In this document: positions 21,126 to 31,135 of the stretch, piece by piece
Position numbering within the stretch: the first letter of the stretch is position 1
Layout of the letters: each line of letters starts with the position of its first letter
Assembly: GCF_000505545.1 (NCBI RefSeq)
Contig: NZ_AYTB01000017.1
Coordinates: 62,001 to 126,000 of the forward strand
Length of the DNA: 64,000 nt
Direction of reading: 5' to 3'
Source of the DNA: Kurthia huakuii LAM0618
GTDB lineage: Bacteria; Bacillota; Bacilli; Bacillales_A; Planococcaceae
Translations under genes and position numbers: made by a program
The notes under the pieces: generated by a model
The model's input: only the letters and a program-made list of their open reading frames with translations
What the model was told of the DNA's origin: nothing
Databases searched by the model: none

Positions 21126-22274
21126 ATGAAACGACATCTTCGCTGGATTCCGGCGATGGTTGCGACGGCCTTATTAGCAGGTTGTAGTCTACCTTCGTTT
21201 AATAAAAACTCCGAAGTAACGACGACTGAAACAACTTCTAAAAGTTCAGAATCCACAATCATTCCGAGCATGCAAATTGATGACCAATATTACCGCACGC
21301 TACTCCCATATAAAGAAAGTGCAGCGCGTGGCTTAATCGTATCGAATATTTATTCGCGCTACGATATTCAAGAAGCGGAAACGGGTTTAATGCGCTTGTC
21401 ATTGAATCAATTCCCAACCGATAAATATTATTTCCAAGAAGGTCAATATTTAGACGCTAAGACAGTAAGAAGCTGGCTTGCGCGTAGCAACCAAGATAAA
21501 CTAGGCTTAAACCCAAGCGATAAAGGTTTATCACCGGTACAGCGCGCAGAAGAAGCACCAATTTACGTGGCACATATTATTGAACAAAACTACTTAACAA
21601 AAACAGGCGACAAAAAAGTGAAGCTTGGTGGCATCTCGATAGGGCTTGCGCTAAACTCAATTTATTATTATCAAAAAGAAGAGTATGGTGCGACATATGA
21701 GCAAGAAATTCCACCTGCACAGCTTTTAGAAAATGGTCAAAAAATCGCACAAAAAGTCGTGAAACGTCTGCGTAATATGGATGGACTTGGCAATGTACCG
21801 ATTACGGTCGGTTTATACAAACAATTGAGCCATAAAGATATCGTACCGGGGACTTATATCGCATCGGCGACAGCTGGCGAAGGGTCATCAACGCTTCAAA
21901 AATGGGAGACGATAGATGAAGAATATGTACGCTTCCCAACGGATAGCACCGATGATAAGTACAGCGAAACAAACGATAACTTTAAAAAATTTAAAGATGA
22001 CATCGATACGTACTTTACAAACGGAACAAACGTGATTGGCCGCGGCTTTTATAGCGATGGTAAAATCCAACGTTTATCTATTGAAATTCCGATTAAATTT
22101 AATGGGACAGGCGAAATGATTGGCTTTGTGCAATACGTTTCAAGCGCTGTAACATCACAATTTAAAAAGGATTTACAAGTTGAGATTAGCATCACATCAT
22201 CTAATAAACCAGAAGCACTAGTTATAAAAGAGGCTGGAGAAGCAGAGCCGTATGTGCATATTTACAACGATTAA
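21126..22274 (+). CDS. camS: CamS family lipoprotein (YerH)
   Basis: Secreted lipoprotein of 382 residues: charged start, hydrophobic stretch, and lipobox LAGC with Cys20, followed by a Ser/Thr-rich linker. The CamS family includes B. subtilis YerH and the staphylococcal precursor of a peptide sex pheromone; the function of the mature protein is not settled. Location after ligA matches other Bacillales. ATG behind AAAGGAGCT. A terminator follows. Confidence 0.9.
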   Translation: MKRHLRWIPAMVATALLAGCSLPSFNKNSEVTTTETTSKSSESTIIPSMQIDDQYYRTLLPYKESAARGLIVSNIYSRYDIQEAETGLMRLSLNQFPTDKYYFQEGQYLDAKTVRSWLARSNQDKLGLNPSDKGLSPVQRAEEAPIYVAHIIEQNYLTKTGDKKVKLGGISIGLALNSIYYYQKEEYGATYEQEIPPAQLLENGQKIAQKVVKRLRNMDGLGNVPITVGLYKQLSHKDIVPGTYIASATAGEGSSTLQKWETIDEEYVRFPTDSTDDKYSETNDNFKKFKDDIDTYFTNGTNVIGRGFYSDGKIQRLSIEIPIKFNGTGEMIGFVQYVSSAVTSQFKKDLQVEISITSSNKPEALVIKEAGEAEPYVHIYND

Positions 22275-22289
22275 TTGTTGACATGAGGG

Positions 22290-22324
22290 CGAGAATTGCG
22301 AAAATGCGATTCTCGTTTTTTTTT
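22290..22324 (+). terminator. Terminator after camS
   Basis: CGAGAATTGC pairs with GCGATTCTCG (one G-U) around a short A-rich loop, followed by nine T. It closes the pcrA-ligA-camS unit. Confidence 0.9.
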
Positions 22325-22379
22325 GAAAGCGACTAGACAAGTTTTCATCAAACTGCAACAATCGTACATGAAAACAATG

Positions 22380-22408
22380 CTTTTTTTCAGACAATTCTAA
22401 TGTATAAT
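22380..22408 (+). promoter_or_regulatory. Candidate gatCAB promoter
   Basis: A perfect TATAAT at 22403-22408 with a weak T-rich -35 17 nt upstream. The 5' leader to gatC would be about 145 nt. The leader shows a small AAAGG/CCTTT hairpin but no T-box signature (no AGGGTGG-type motif). Nothing else is seen in 22325-22562. Confidence 0.4.
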
Positions 22409-22562
22409 TTGAGAGTGCTGTTTAAAGTAATTGGCATAAAAAGGTTTGAAGCCTTTATTTACAACGGTTGAACGGCGCTTTAGTGAATGACAGTGCCTTG
22501 ATTAAACAATCATAGAAATGATATTATTATCGGTATGGTTATCGAATTTGGAGGTGTATAAC

Positions 22563-22856
22563 ATGGCAAAACTTTCAGTAGAGGAAGTAAAACACGTAGC
22601 GAAATTAGCTCGTCTTGCGATTACAGACGAAGAGGCAGAAAAGTTTGCGACGCAATTAGGCGCAATCACTGACTTTGCTAATGAATTACAAGAATTAGAT
22701 ACAACAGACGTCGTACCAACTACGCACGTTCTACCTGTTCACAACGTATTCCGCGAAGACATTCCTGCTAAAGGTCTTGATCGCGATTTAATGATGAAAA
22801 ACGTTAAAGAACAACAAGATGGTTTAGTTAAAGTACCACCAATCATCGCTCAATAA
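22563..22856 (+). CDS. gatC: Asp-tRNA(Asn)/Glu-tRNA(Gln) amidotransferase subunit C
   Basis: Small 97-residue subunit stabilising the GatA-GatB complex. Typical start [18 protein letters not shown] and end VPPIIAQ. ATG 22563 chosen behind GGAGGTG; an upstream in-frame codon at 22518 adds an untypical extension. First gene of gatCAB. Confidence 0.95.
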   Translation: MAKLSVEEVKHVAKLARLAITDEEAEKFATQLGAITDFANELQELDTTDVVPTTHVLPVHNVFREDIPAKGLDRDLMMKNVKEQQDGLVKVPPIIAQ

Positions 22857-22876
22857 TTTTACAAGGAGGGACAATG

Positions 22877-24337
22877 ATGTCATTGTTTGATAAAACATCA
22901 GCTGAATTACAACAAGCTCTTTTAAACAAAGAGATTACAATCGCTGATTTAACAAAAGAAGCATATGCACGCATCGACGCTTTAGACGGCGAAGTAGGCG
23001 CATTTTTAGCTTTAAACAAAGCAGCAGCAGAACAAGAAGCTGCTGAAAAAGATCAAGTACCATTCGAAGAACGTGGACCACTATTTGGTTTACCTATCGG
23101 TGTGAAAGATAATATCGTGACTGAAGGCATTGAAACAACATGTGCTTCAAAAATTTTAGAAGGCTTCAACCCAATCTATAGCGCAACAGTTGTAGAAAAA
23201 TTACGTAAAGCAGGCATGGTTACAGTTGGTAAAGTAAACATGGATGAATTTGCGATGGGTTCTGCTAACGAAAACTCAGCAATCAAAAAAGTTCACAACC
23301 CTTGGGACTTTGACCGCGCTCCTGGTGGTTCTTCAGGTGGTTCTGCAGCAGCAGTAGCAGCTGGCGAAGTTCCATTCACATTAGGTTCTGATACAGGTGG
23401 TTCTATCCGTCAACCAGCAGCATTTTGTGGTGTAGTCGGTATGAAACCAACTTACGGTCGCGTATCTCGTTACGGTTTAGTAGCGTTCGCGTCATCATTA
23501 GACCAAATCGGGCCAATCACACGCAACGTACGCGACAACGCTTTATTACTTGAAGCAATCGCTGGTGTGGATGAGCACGATTCAACTTCAGCAAACGTAG
23601 CAGTACCTAGCTATGTTGAAGAATTAACTGGCGACATCAAAGGTCTTAAAGTTGCTGTACCGCAAGAATACTTAGCAGAAGGTGTATCAGAAGGCGTGAA
23701 AGCGCAAGTTCTTGCTGCAATTGAAAAATTAAAAGAACTTGGTGCAACAGTTGATACGGTATCACTTCCACACTCTAAATACGCATTAGCTGCTTACTAT
23801 ATCATTTCTTCTTCTGAAGCATCATCTAACCTTTCTCGTTTTGACGGTATCCGTTACGGTTTCCGTGCTGAGGCAGATAACTTAGAAGATTTATACTTAC
23901 AAACTCGTGCACAAGGCTTTGGTGATGAAGTAAAACGTCGTATCATGCTTGGTACGTATTCATTATCAGCTGGTACGTATGATGCATACTACAAAAAAGC
24001 ACAACAAGTTCGTACGTTAATCAAACAAGATTTCGATAAAGTATTCGAAGAGTATGATGTAATCGTTGGTCCAACAACACCAACAACTGCATTCAAATTA
24101 GGCGAAAACTTAGACGATCCAATGACTGTCTATGCAAACGATATCTTAACTGTTCCAATTAACTTAGCTGGCGTTCCTGCTATCTCAATCCCATGTGGTT
24201 TTGATAACGACATGCCTGTAGGTTTACAAATCATCGGTAAATACTTCGAAGAAGGCACAATTTACCGCGTAGCAGATGCGTTCGAGAAAGCTACTGACTT
24301 CCACAACGCAAAACCTCAAACTTGGGAGGTAAAATAA
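22877..24337 (+). CDS. gatA: Asp-tRNA(Asn)/Glu-tRNA(Gln) amidotransferase subunit A
   Basis: Amidase-signature subunit that releases ammonia from glutamine. The 486 residues carry the Lys of GVKDNI, the GGSSGGS loop and the [10 protein letters not shown] segment of the Ser-cisSer-Lys triad. ATG 22877 is preferred over 22874, since it gives the usual MSLFD start and better spacing from AAGGAGGG. Ends 2 nt before gatB. Confidence 0.96.
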   Translation: MSLFDKTSAELQQALLNKEITIADLTKEAYARIDALDGEVGAFLALNKAAAEQEAAEKDQVPFEERGPLFGLPIGVKDNIVTEGIETTCASKILEGFNPIYSATVVEKLRKAGMVTVGKVNMDEFAMGSANENSAIKKVHNPWDFDRAPGGSSGGSAAAVAAGEVPFTLGSDTGGSIRQPAAFCGVVGMKPTYGRVSRYGLVAFASSLDQIGPITRNVRDNALLLEAIAGVDEHDSTSANVAVPSYVEELTGDIKGLKVAVPQEYLAEGVSEGVKAQVLAAIEKLKELGATVDTVSLPHSKYALAAYYIISSSEASSNLSRFDGIRYGFRAEADNLEDLYLQTRAQGFGDEVKRRIMLGTYSLSAGTYDAYYKKAQQVRTLIKQDFDKVFEEYDVIVGPTTPTTAFKLGENLDDPMTVYANDILTVPINLAGVPAISIPCGFDNDMPVGLQIIGKYFEEGTIYRVADAFEKATDFHNAKPQTWEVK

Positions 24338-24339
24338 TC

Positions 24340-25776
24340 ATGGCATCAACTAATTACGAAACAGTCGTTGGTTTAGAAGTACACGTTGAGTTAAAAACGA
24401 AATCTAAAATTTTCTCTCCATCTCCTAACCAATTCGGCTCTGAACCAAATACAAACACATCTGTAATCGACTTAGGTTACCCAGGTGTTTTACCGGTTGT
24501 AAACAAAGAAGTAGTAAACTATGCAATGCGCGCAGCACTAGCTCTTAACATGGACATCAACCAACATACAAAATTTGACCGTAAAAACTATTTCTACCCT
24601 GATAATCCGAAAGCTTACCAAATTTCACAATTTGATAAACCAATCGGTGAAAATGGCTGGTTAGAAATCGAAGTAAACGGTGAGAAAAAACGTATCGGTA
24701 TCACACGTATCCACATGGAAGAAGATGCTGGTAAATTAACGCACGGTGCAAACGCATCATTAGTCGATTACAACCGTCAAGGTACGCCTTTAGTTGAAAT
24801 CGTATCTGAGCCAGATATCCGTACAGCGGACGAAGCGTATGCATACCTTGAAAAACTAAAAGCAATCATCCAATACACAGGCGTTTCAGACGTACGTATG
24901 GAAGAGGGTTCTCTACGTTGTGATGCCAACATCTCAATCCGTCCTTACGGTCAAGATGAATTCGGTACACGTACAGAACTTAAAAACTTAAACTCATTCA
25001 ACTTTGTTCGTAAAGGAATTGAGTATGAAGCACAACGTCAAGAAGCGGTATTAAACGCTGGTGGCGAAATCAAGCAAGAAACTCGTCGTTTCGATGAGAA
25101 AACAGGTAAAACAATTCTTATGCGTGTCAAAGAAGGTACGGACGATTACCGTTACTTCCCAGAACCTGACTTAGTAGACATCGTCATCGATGATGCATGG
25201 TTAGAACAAGAACGCGCTATGATTCCTGAATTACCAGATGCTCGTCAAGCACGTTACGTTGCAGAAATGGGCTTACCAGCTTACGATGCAGGCGTTTTAA
25301 CACTTTCTAAAGAAATGGCTGACTTCTTTGAAGGCACAGTTTCTGAAGGTGCAGATGCGAAACTTGCTTCTAACTGGTTAATGGGTGAAGTAAGTGCATA
25401 CCTAAATGCAGAACAACAAGAATTACATGATACGGCATTAACACCAGCTGGCCTTGCTAGCATGATTAAATTAATTTCTGATGGTACAATTTCTTCTAAA
25501 ATTGCGAAAAAAGTATTTAAAGAATTAATTGAAAACGGTGGCGATGCGAAGAAAATCGTTGAAGAAAAAGGCTTAGTACAAATCTCTGATGCAGGCGCGC
25601 TTGTACCAATGATTACGGAAATCCTTGATAACAACGAACAATCAATCATCGACTTCAAAAACGGTAAAGACCGTGCGATTGGCTTCTTAGTTGGTCAAAT
25701 TATGAAAGCTACTCGCGGTAAAGCCAACCCACAAATGGTTAATAAAATTTTATTAGAAGAAATCCAAAAACGATAG
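24340..25776 (+). CDS. gatB: Asp-tRNA(Asn)/Glu-tRNA(Gln) amidotransferase subunit B
   Basis: Binds mischarged tRNA and catalyses the ATP-dependent amidation. The 478 residues begin near [13 protein letters not shown] and include the [13 protein letters not shown] core and a YqeY-like tail ending [14 protein letters not shown] behind GGGAGG. The TAG stop (25774-25776) is also the first bases of a 32-bp repeat, so a structured element abuts the gene exactly at its end. Confidence 0.96.
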   Translation: MASTNYETVVGLEVHVELKTKSKIFSPSPNQFGSEPNTNTSVIDLGYPGVLPVVNKEVVNYAMRAALALNMDINQHTKFDRKNYFYPDNPKAYQISQFDKPIGENGWLEIEVNGEKKRIGITRIHMEEDAGKLTHGANASLVDYNRQGTPLVEIVSEPDIRTADEAYAYLEKLKAIIQYTGVSDVRMEEGSLRCDANISIRPYGQDEFGTRTELKNLNSFNFVRKGIEYEAQRQEAVLNAGGEIKQETRRFDEKTGKTILMRVKEGTDDYRYFPEPDLVDIVIDDAWLEQERAMIPELPDARQARYVAEMGLPAYDAGVLTLSKEMADFFEGTVSEGADAKLASNWLMGEVSAYLNAEQQELHDTALTPAGLASMIKLISDGTISSKIAKKVFKELIENGGDAKKIVEEKGLVQISDAGALVPMITEILDNNEQSIIDFKNGKDRAIGFLVGQIMKATRGKANPQMVNKILLEEIQKR

Positions 25777-26020
25777 ACTACTCGGGATGAGTAGTCGGCA
25801 AGCGTTGCTGTCAGGACGACAGCGAACGTAGCTTGACTTCCTTGTAAGTGTTGAACACACTTGTTTAGCACTGAAGGGCATTTTGATTTCCTGACAAGTG
25901 ACGTTTTTAGTCACGTCGGAAGGAAAGAAATGACCCGAAGTGCTAGTGTGTGAAACCGGGTAGACTACTCAGGACGAGTAGTCGGCAAGCGTCGTCCGAA
26001 TAATGACCCGCTTGTTTTTT
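25774..26020 (+). repeat. Structured intergenic element with 32-bp direct repeat
   Basis: Two copies (25774-25805 and 25961-25992) of a sequence containing the hairpin GACTACTC-N5-GAGTAGTC, then GGCAAGCGT, differ only at two loop bases. After the first copy, CAAGCGTTGCTGTC pairs with GACAGCGAACGTAGCTTG. The centre can fold into a long stem: CACAC/GTGTG, TAGCACT/AGTGCTA, CATTT/AAATG, TTTCC/GGAAA, TGACGT/ACGTCG-type pairs. The second copy leads into CAAGCG (25986-25991)/CGCTTG (26009-26014) and six T, a terminator shape. No ORF. Looks like a structured RNA or small non-coding mobile element; family not recognised. Confidence 0.7.
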
Positions 26021-26124
26021 GAAAAATTACTTACATGCAACAGGACCATCTATCCTTATTACTGTATGTAGGGAATGATTTCTCTAATACCAGATGGCCG
26101 GAATTTTACCATCAAAATGCGTCT

Positions 26125-26163
26125 AAAAAGCCCACAATCTCAAAAGAGGTTGTGGGCTTTTTT
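26125..26163. terminator. Bidirectional terminator gatB / MFS gene
   Basis: AAAAAGCCCACAA pairs with TTGTGGGCTTTTTT across an 11-nt loop. Poly-A on one side and poly-T on the other let it serve the convergent gene at 26168 as well. Between 26021 and 26124 nothing is recognised. Confidence 0.9.
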
Positions 26164-26167
26164 CTGT

Positions 26168-27322
26168 TTAAGCAACTTTACGATGACGCATCACGAGTAC
26201 CGCACCGTAAAGAGCGGCAACGAATGAGATAGCCGCAATGACATAATAAAATGCCGAGCCGCCGAAATTGTTGTACATAATCCCGCCGACATACGATGAA
26301 ATAATACCGGAGACACCGAAGAACAAGAGCGCGAGTACCGTTTGGCCGGTTGCGCGCCATTCACGCGGCATAATGCGGTATAAATATTGAATCGCAGCTG
26401 TATAATAAACTGGGAATGTCAGCATTTGAAGCGCTTGAATCATCACAATCATCATCGGGTCATCAATGAATCCTGTTAGGAAGAAGCGCAGCGCATAGAA
26501 GAAAATAGCTAGCGTAATAAGCTGTAATTCCTTGCCTTGTTTAAGCCACATATAACTAAGCGCAAAAACGACAATTTCACTGGCACCTGAAATAAAGAAG
26601 GCGATTCCAACTAAGCTATTCTCGCCACCAAGCGTCGTAATGTGGATACCTAAAAATGTATCATTCATACGCGCAGGAACAGAGCTAATAAAAATAAGAA
26701 TGAGGAATAAAATCATTTCCTTGTTAGCGAGTACTTTTTTCAAGCTATCGATTGTTACGGGTGTAGACGATGACGGTACATCGGGAATATTCCACACAAT
26801 CGCAAAGCAAATAATGCCAATGACGACGAATGATAAACCGATAGCGCCCATGCCAAACCAATCGGTTAAATAGCCGATGACGAGTGATAAAATTGCATAA
26901 CCGAGCGAACCGTATGTGCGGACGGAACCATAACTGATGCCATTCGTCTCAGTTGTAGTGAACGTTAGCGATTCTGATAATGGATCTAGTGGCATTAAGA
27001 AGAAGTAGACGAACATTGCGAGTAATACAAGCAATAAAAAACTGTCTACTTGGTAAAGAAAATAGCCAAAAATGGCGGTCATGGCAACAAGAATTAACAT
27101 GATCTTGCGCAATGTTTTGAGCTTGTCACTAATCATGCCCCACAGTGGTTGTGCGATGACGGTTACGACACCACCAAGCGCAATAATCAAGCCGACTTCA
27201 CTTGTGTTTAGGCCAGTTGATTGTAGGTAGACTGGTAAAAATGGAATGAACATTGCCAGCATACCAAAAAATAAAAAGTTATAGCTTTTTAAGAGGACAG
27301 TTGTTTTTTTCAAGCACGTCAC
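26168..27322 (-). CDS. Major facilitator superfamily transporter (MFS_1-like)
   Basis: A 384-residue membrane protein with about 12 hydrophobic segments, the layout of MFS transporters of the LacY/nucleoside-symporter-like subgroup (start FFGMLAMFIPFLPVYLQSTG, loop GMISDKLKTLRK between segments 2 and 3). The substrate cannot be told. The start is either GTG 27322 or TTG 27313; AAGGTG is better spaced for the TTG. Monocistronic, convergent with gatB. Confidence 0.8.
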   Translation of the reverse strand: MTCLKKTTVLLKSYNFLFFGMLAMFIPFLPVYLQSTGLNTSEVGLIIALGGVVTVIAQPLWGMISDKLKTLRKIMLILVAMTAIFGYFLYQVDSFLLLVLLAMFVYFFLMPLDPLSESLTFTTTETNGISYGSVRTYGSLGYAILSLVIGYLTDWFGMGAIGLSFVVIGIICFAIVWNIPDVPSSSTPVTIDSLKKVLANKEMILFLILIFISSVPARMNDTFLGIHITTLGGENSLVGIAFFISGASEIVVFALSYMWLKQGKELQLITLAIFFYALRFFLTGFIDDPMMIVMIQALQMLTFPVYYTAAIQYLYRIMPREWRATGQTVLALLFFGVSGIISSYVGGIMYNNFGGSAFYYVIAAISFVAALYGAVLVMRHRKVA

Positions 27323-27378
27323 CTTACCCTTTCAACGAACCATTTTACCGAACAAATTACGTCATGTATACAGCATGG

Positions 27379-27407
27379 TTATATGCAGTGTTAAAATTTG
27401 CTATAAT
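27379..27407 (+). promoter_or_regulatory. Candidate promoter of the thioredoxin-like gene
   Basis: Perfect TATAAT (27402-27407) with a weak TTATAT 17 nt upstream. The ribosome site GGGGGGC follows 14 nt downstream. Confidence 0.4.
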
Positions 27408-27432
27408 GAATAAAATGATTGGGGGGCTTCAT

Positions 27433-27990
27433 ATGCCAAAAGAACAACAGTATTTTGAGCACGGCATCGACCTTGCAACGTATATGAGCAATATGTCGAC
27501 ATTGAAAAATGATAGCTATCGCGTTTACAATGCATTTGACTTACCACAAGACCCTGAATTTATCGAAGCAATAAAACGAGCAAACATACATATTTTAGTC
27601 ATCACAGAAGATTGGTGCGGCGATGCGATGATGAGCAATGGGATTTTACGCAATATTGCAGATGCCGCCGACATCGATGTGCGCTGCGTTATACGTGACC
27701 AACATATCGAACTAATCGATGCCTATTTAACGAATGGTAGTCGCTCGATTCCGCTCTATTTATTTTTAAATGAAGCGGGAGAGGTTATCGGAAAATGGGG
27801 TCCGCGCGCACCAGAGCTACAAGCATTTGTCATGGCTAAGTGGGCGCTATTACCACCAAAAACGCATGATGATTTTTCAATGCGACAACGCGAACTTTTT
27901 ATGACGCTCAGTGAGGAGTATGCGTCGAATGAACAATTTTGGCAATATGTTTATGATGATTTGCGCACTGCGTTAATGAAAGTATTGTGA
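27433..27990 (+). CDS. Thioredoxin-family protein with WCGDA site
   Basis: A 185-residue cytosolic protein with a thioredoxin-like fold pattern (HILVITEDWCGDAMMSNG; cis-Pro region SRSIPLYLFLN). The usual CxxC is reduced to a single cysteine (WCGDA), as in many Bacillales members of this family, so it is more likely a thiol-transfer or binding protein than a dithiol reductase. ATG 27433 chosen behind GGGGGG; in-frame codons further up overlap the divergent MFS gene. Specific substrate unknown. Confidence 0.75.
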   Translation: MPKEQQYFEHGIDLATYMSNMSTLKNDSYRVYNAFDLPQDPEFIEAIKRANIHILVITEDWCGDAMMSNGILRNIADAADIDVRCVIRDQHIELIDAYLTNGSRSIPLYLFLNEAGEVIGKWGPRAPELQAFVMAKWALLPPKTHDDFSMRQRELFMTLSEEYASNEQFWQYVYDDLRTALMKVL

Positions 27991-28048
27991 ATGGACGTAG
28001 TAGATTTGCAGAAACAAAACATTTAGGTATAGAATGATAAAGATTGTT

Positions 28049-28072
28049 AAAAGGTCAGGCTGACTCTTTTTT
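28049..28072 (+). terminator. Terminator before dgkB
   Basis: AAAAG-GTCA pairs with TGAC-T-CTTTT (one bulge), followed by T. Lies 59 nt after the thioredoxin-like gene. A possible promoter (TTGCAG 28006-28011, TATAGA 28028-28033) lies just upstream of it. Confidence 0.7.
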
Positions 28073-28146
28073 GTGCATGAGGCAAGAATTTGGGGGCCTG
28101 TTTTCGTGATTTTGGACAGAATTTTTAGAAGCAGGAAGGTATAGTT

Positions 28147-29073
28147 ATGAAAAGAGCACGCATCATTTATAACCCAACATCAGGTCGAGAGTTATTTAAA
28201 AAGCATTTGCCCGAAGTTTTAGAAAAGCTTGAAGTTGCAGGCTATGAAACATCTTGTCACGCGACAACTTGCGAAGGAGATGCCACAGTTGCCGCAAAAA
28301 GCGCCGTTGAACGCGGTTTTGACATTATTATTGCTGTCGGTGGCGATGGCACATTAAATGAAGTGGTGGCGGGTGTTAGTGAATTTGAAGAGCGCCCAAA
28401 ACTTGGTCTTATTCCAATGGGCACGACAAATGACTTTGCACGTGCTGTGCATATTCCACGCGACATTAATGCCGCTGTAGATATTATTATTCAAGGAGAT
28501 TCGATTCCGGTCGATGTCGGTTTAGCGAATGATCGTTATTTCATTAACATCGCCGCTGGGGGTCGTATTACCGAGCTGACATATGAGGTGCCAAGCAAGC
28601 TAAAAACGATGCTTGGGCAGCTTGCTTACTATTTAAAAGGTATTGAAATGCTGCCGTCTGTTAAGGCTACAAAAATGCGCATTGAATACAATGATGAAGT
28701 ATTCGACGACGATGCGATGATGTTCCTAATCGGTTTAACGAATTCAGTCGGCGGTTTTGAAAAGCTTGCGCCCGATGCCAGTATCAATGATGGGCAATTT
28801 ACGGTATTTATTTTGAAAAAATGTAATATTGCTGAGTTTGTGCGTCTTGTCACGCTAGCAGTACGCGGAGAGCATTTAAAAGATCCGCATGTCATTTATA
28901 CGAAGGCTGACCGTGTCAAAGTGTCGTCGGATGATCGCGTCTTAATCAATTTAGACGGTGAGTATGGTGGCGATGCACCGACGGAATTTAAAAACTTAAA
29001 ACGTCATGTTGAGCTATTTGTGCCAATCAATGAAATCCGCGAACAAGACCGTACATTTGCGATAGAAGAATAA
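28147..29073 (+). CDS. dgkB: Diacylglycerol kinase
   Basis: Soluble diacylglycerol kinase (B. subtilis YerQ), returning diacylglycerol from lipoteichoic acid synthesis to phosphatidic acid. The 308 residues show the nucleotide-binding GGDGTLNEVVAG (about 60-71), IPMGTTNDFARA (about 90-101) and a C-terminal domain with NLDGEYGG. ATG behind AGGAAGG. It precedes the rRNA methyltransferase gene as in Bacillus (yerQ-yefA). Confidence 0.93.
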   Translation: MKRARIIYNPTSGRELFKKHLPEVLEKLEVAGYETSCHATTCEGDATVAAKSAVERGFDIIIAVGGDGTLNEVVAGVSEFEERPKLGLIPMGTTNDFARAVHIPRDINAAVDIIIQGDSIPVDVGLANDRYFINIAAGGRITELTYEVPSKLKTMLGQLAYYLKGIEMLPSVKATKMRIEYNDEVFDDDAMMFLIGLTNSVGGFEKLAPDASINDGQFTVFILKKCNIAEFVRLVTLAVRGEHLKDPHVIYTKADRVKVSSDDRVLINLDGEYGGDAPTEFKNLKRHVELFVPINEIREQDRTFAIEE

Positions 29074-29077
29074 ACGT

Positions 29078-29115
29078 AAGGAGGTATTCCGCACGATTTG
29101 GATACCTCCTTTTTC
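29078..29115 (+). terminator. Terminator after dgkB
   Basis: AAGGAGGTAT pairs with ATACCTCCTT, 13-nt loop, then T-run. Note that the left arm resembles a ribosome site but no ORF follows it. Confidence 0.85.
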
Positions 29116-29164
29116 AATGGCATTCGTGATACAATAGAGAAATTGAAATGGAGGAACGAATTGA

Positions 29165-30526
29165 ATGACTGCACCAGCGAAAAAGAATGATCGATTAACG
29201 GTTTATATAGAAGATTTAACACATGACGGGGCGGGTGTTGCGAAGGTGGATGGCTATCCGCTATTTATCCAAGGCGCGCTACCAGGCGAAACATGTGACG
29301 TTCATGTTATGAAAACGTTGAAAAACTACGGCTTTGCGAAAGTACTTGAAATTACTACACCGTCGTCCAATCGTGTAGAGCCACCTTGTCCGGTATTTCA
29401 CATGTGTGGCGGCTGTCAGCTTCAACATTTATCATATGAAGGCCAACTTGAATGGAAACGTAAAATGGTCAGCAATGTCATGCAGCGTATTGCGAAAATC
29501 GATGTGCCTGTGCACCCAACGAAGGGCATGAGCGAGCCGTGGCATTACCGCAATAAAGCGCAAATTCCGTTTGGCATGAATGGCGATGTGCCGGTTGCTG
29601 GATTTTACCGCACGAAGTCACATACGATTGTTGATACGGATCGTTGCTTGATTCAAACAGCCGAAGCGGATGCGATATTAGAAGGCTTAAAACCACAACT
29701 TTGGGCACTTGGTTTAACGCCATATAATGAAGACACGAAGCAAGGGCAACTGCGTCATGTCGTCGTGCGTAAAGCGCGCGCAACGGACGAAGTGATGGTC
29801 GTACTCGTAACGAAAAAACGTAAATTCAAGCAACAAGAGGTGGTCGTTGAGGCGATTCGTAAATTGATTCCAAACGTAAAATCAATTATGCAAAACATCA
29901 ATGCGAATAATACGAATGTGATTTTCGGCGATGAGACGCTTTGCTTATGGGGTGCGTCAACGATCGAGGACCATATTGGCGATGTACGCTTTGAAATTTC
30001 AGCGCGTTCATTCTATCAAGTGAACCCAATCCAAACGGAAGTATTGTACAAGCAAGCACTCGATTATGCGGCGCTAACAGGCGAGGAAACGGTCATTGAT
30101 GCGTACTGTGGTATCGGGACTATCTCGCTGTTTTTAGCGAAAAATGCCAAGCATGTTATGGGTGTTGAAATCGTGCCACAGGCGATTGAAGATGCGAAGC
30201 GTAATGCCGAGCTAAATGGCTTTACGAACACATACTTTGAAGCAGGCCCAGCAGAGGACGTTATCCCGCGCTGGTTTAAAGAAGGCAAAAAGGCGGACGT
30301 CTTAATGGTCGACCCACCACGTAAAGGCTGCGACAACGCGTTACTCGACACGATTTTAAGCGAACGTCCAAAACGTATCGTGTACGTGTCATGTAACCCG
30401 GCAACACTAGCGCGTGACTTGCGTGTACTAGAGGACGGCGGCTACAAAACACAAGAAGTACAACCGGTAGATATGTTCCCGCATACGGCGCATTGTGAAG
30501 CAGTGGCGTGGCTAGAATTAGCGTGA
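29165..30526 (+). CDS. rlmCD: 23S rRNA (uracil-5-)-methyltransferase RlmCD/RumA family
   Basis: SAM-dependent m5U methyltransferase of the TrmA/RumA family. N-terminal TRAM domain (about 8-65), Fe-S cysteines Cys75, Cys81, Cys84 (PPCPVFHMCGGC) and a later one, Rossmann domain with DAYCGIGTIS, VDPPRKGCD and the catalytic Cys in YVSCNPATLARDL. B. subtilis RlmCD (YefA) lies in the same place after dgkB and makes both U747 and U1939; the same dual role is inferred here. A paralogue is at 58780. ATG behind GGAGGAACG. Confidence 0.9.
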   Translation: MTAPAKKNDRLTVYIEDLTHDGAGVAKVDGYPLFIQGALPGETCDVHVMKTLKNYGFAKVLEITTPSSNRVEPPCPVFHMCGGCQLQHLSYEGQLEWKRKMVSNVMQRIAKIDVPVHPTKGMSEPWHYRNKAQIPFGMNGDVPVAGFYRTKSHTIVDTDRCLIQTAEADAILEGLKPQLWALGLTPYNEDTKQGQLRHVVVRKARATDEVMVVLVTKKRKFKQQEVVVEAIRKLIPNVKSIMQNINANNTNVIFGDETLCLWGASTIEDHIGDVRFEISARSFYQVNPIQTEVLYKQALDYAALTGEETVIDAYCGIGTISLFLAKNAKHVMGVEIVPQAIEDAKRNAELNGFTNTYFEAGPAEDVIPRWFKEGKKADVLMVDPPRKGCDNALLDTILSERPKRIVYVSCNPATLARDLRVLEDGGYKTQEVQPVDMFPHTAHCEAVAWLELA

Positions 30527-30532
30527 TTTTTT

Positions 30533-30561
30533 AAACCCTCAGCGGGCACTGAGGGTTTTTT
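30533..30561 (+). terminator. Terminator after rlmCD
   Basis: AACCCTCAG (30534-30542) pairs with CTGAGGGTT (30549-30557), then T-run. Clear rho-independent terminator. Confidence 0.92.
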
Positions 30562-30625
30562 CATGTTTACCACTTTCAATATCAAGGTATGGAATATGAA
30601 TACTTATAGAAAAGAGGTTTTCAGA

Positions 30626-31135
30626 ATGGATGTTAAGTTTCCGATTGGAGAATTGCAAGTTCCTGAGCACATTACAACGAATGACGTAAAGAATTGGGTA
30701 GGTGATATTGCGACTTATACGACGCGGTTGCGTGAGGTAGTGGACGGTTTGAGCGATGAGGAATTAACGAAAACATATCGCGACGGCGCATGGAATGTAC
30801 GCCAGCTCGTGCATCATATTGCGGATTCGCAGCTCAATATGTATCAACGCCTCAAACTCGCATTGACTGCTGACAATCCGACGGTGCCGCCGTTTGACCA
30901 AGACAAATGGGCCGTAGCACCGGACACCGAGCTACCGATTGAAAACTCGATTAACATGTTAGAAGGCATCAATGCGCGTATTGTCGCAGTCGGCAATTCA
31001 TTGACTGATGAGCAGCTAAAGCGCATCTTTACACATGCTGAAAACGGTGAAATTTCGGTCGGAAAAAAGATGGCGAAGCTTTGTTGGCATGAAAATCATC
31101 ACCTAGCGCATATTCGTCTTGCATTAGAAAATTAA
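30626..31135 (+). CDS. DinB/YfiT family putative metal-dependent transferase
   Basis: A 169-residue four-helix DinB-type protein close to B. subtilis YfiT/BstA (start KFPIGELQVPE, then WNVRQLVHHIADSQ and CWHENHHLAHI). The three histidines in these motifs fit the metal site. BstA is reported as a bacillithiol S-transferase; the substrate here is not known. Start chosen at ATG 30626 behind AAAGAGG; in-frame ATG 30596 is less well supported. Confidence 0.85.
   Translation: MDVKFPIGELQVPEHITTNDVKNWVGDIATYTTRLREVVDGLSDEELTKTYRDGAWNVRQLVHHIADSQLNMYQRLKLALTADNPTVPPFDQDKWAVAPDTELPIENSINMLEGINARIVAVGNSLTDEQLKRIFTHAENGEISVGKKMAKLCWHENHHLAHIRLALEN

Noticed and set aside
22325-22562. T-box leader before gatC
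   Set aside because: No T-box AGGGTGG-type sequence and no terminator/antiterminator pair.
28006-28033. dgkB promoter TTGCAG-16-TATAGA
   Set aside because: A terminator-like hairpin follows within 20 nt, so a transcript from here would end before dgkB unless it reads through. Left as a remark only.
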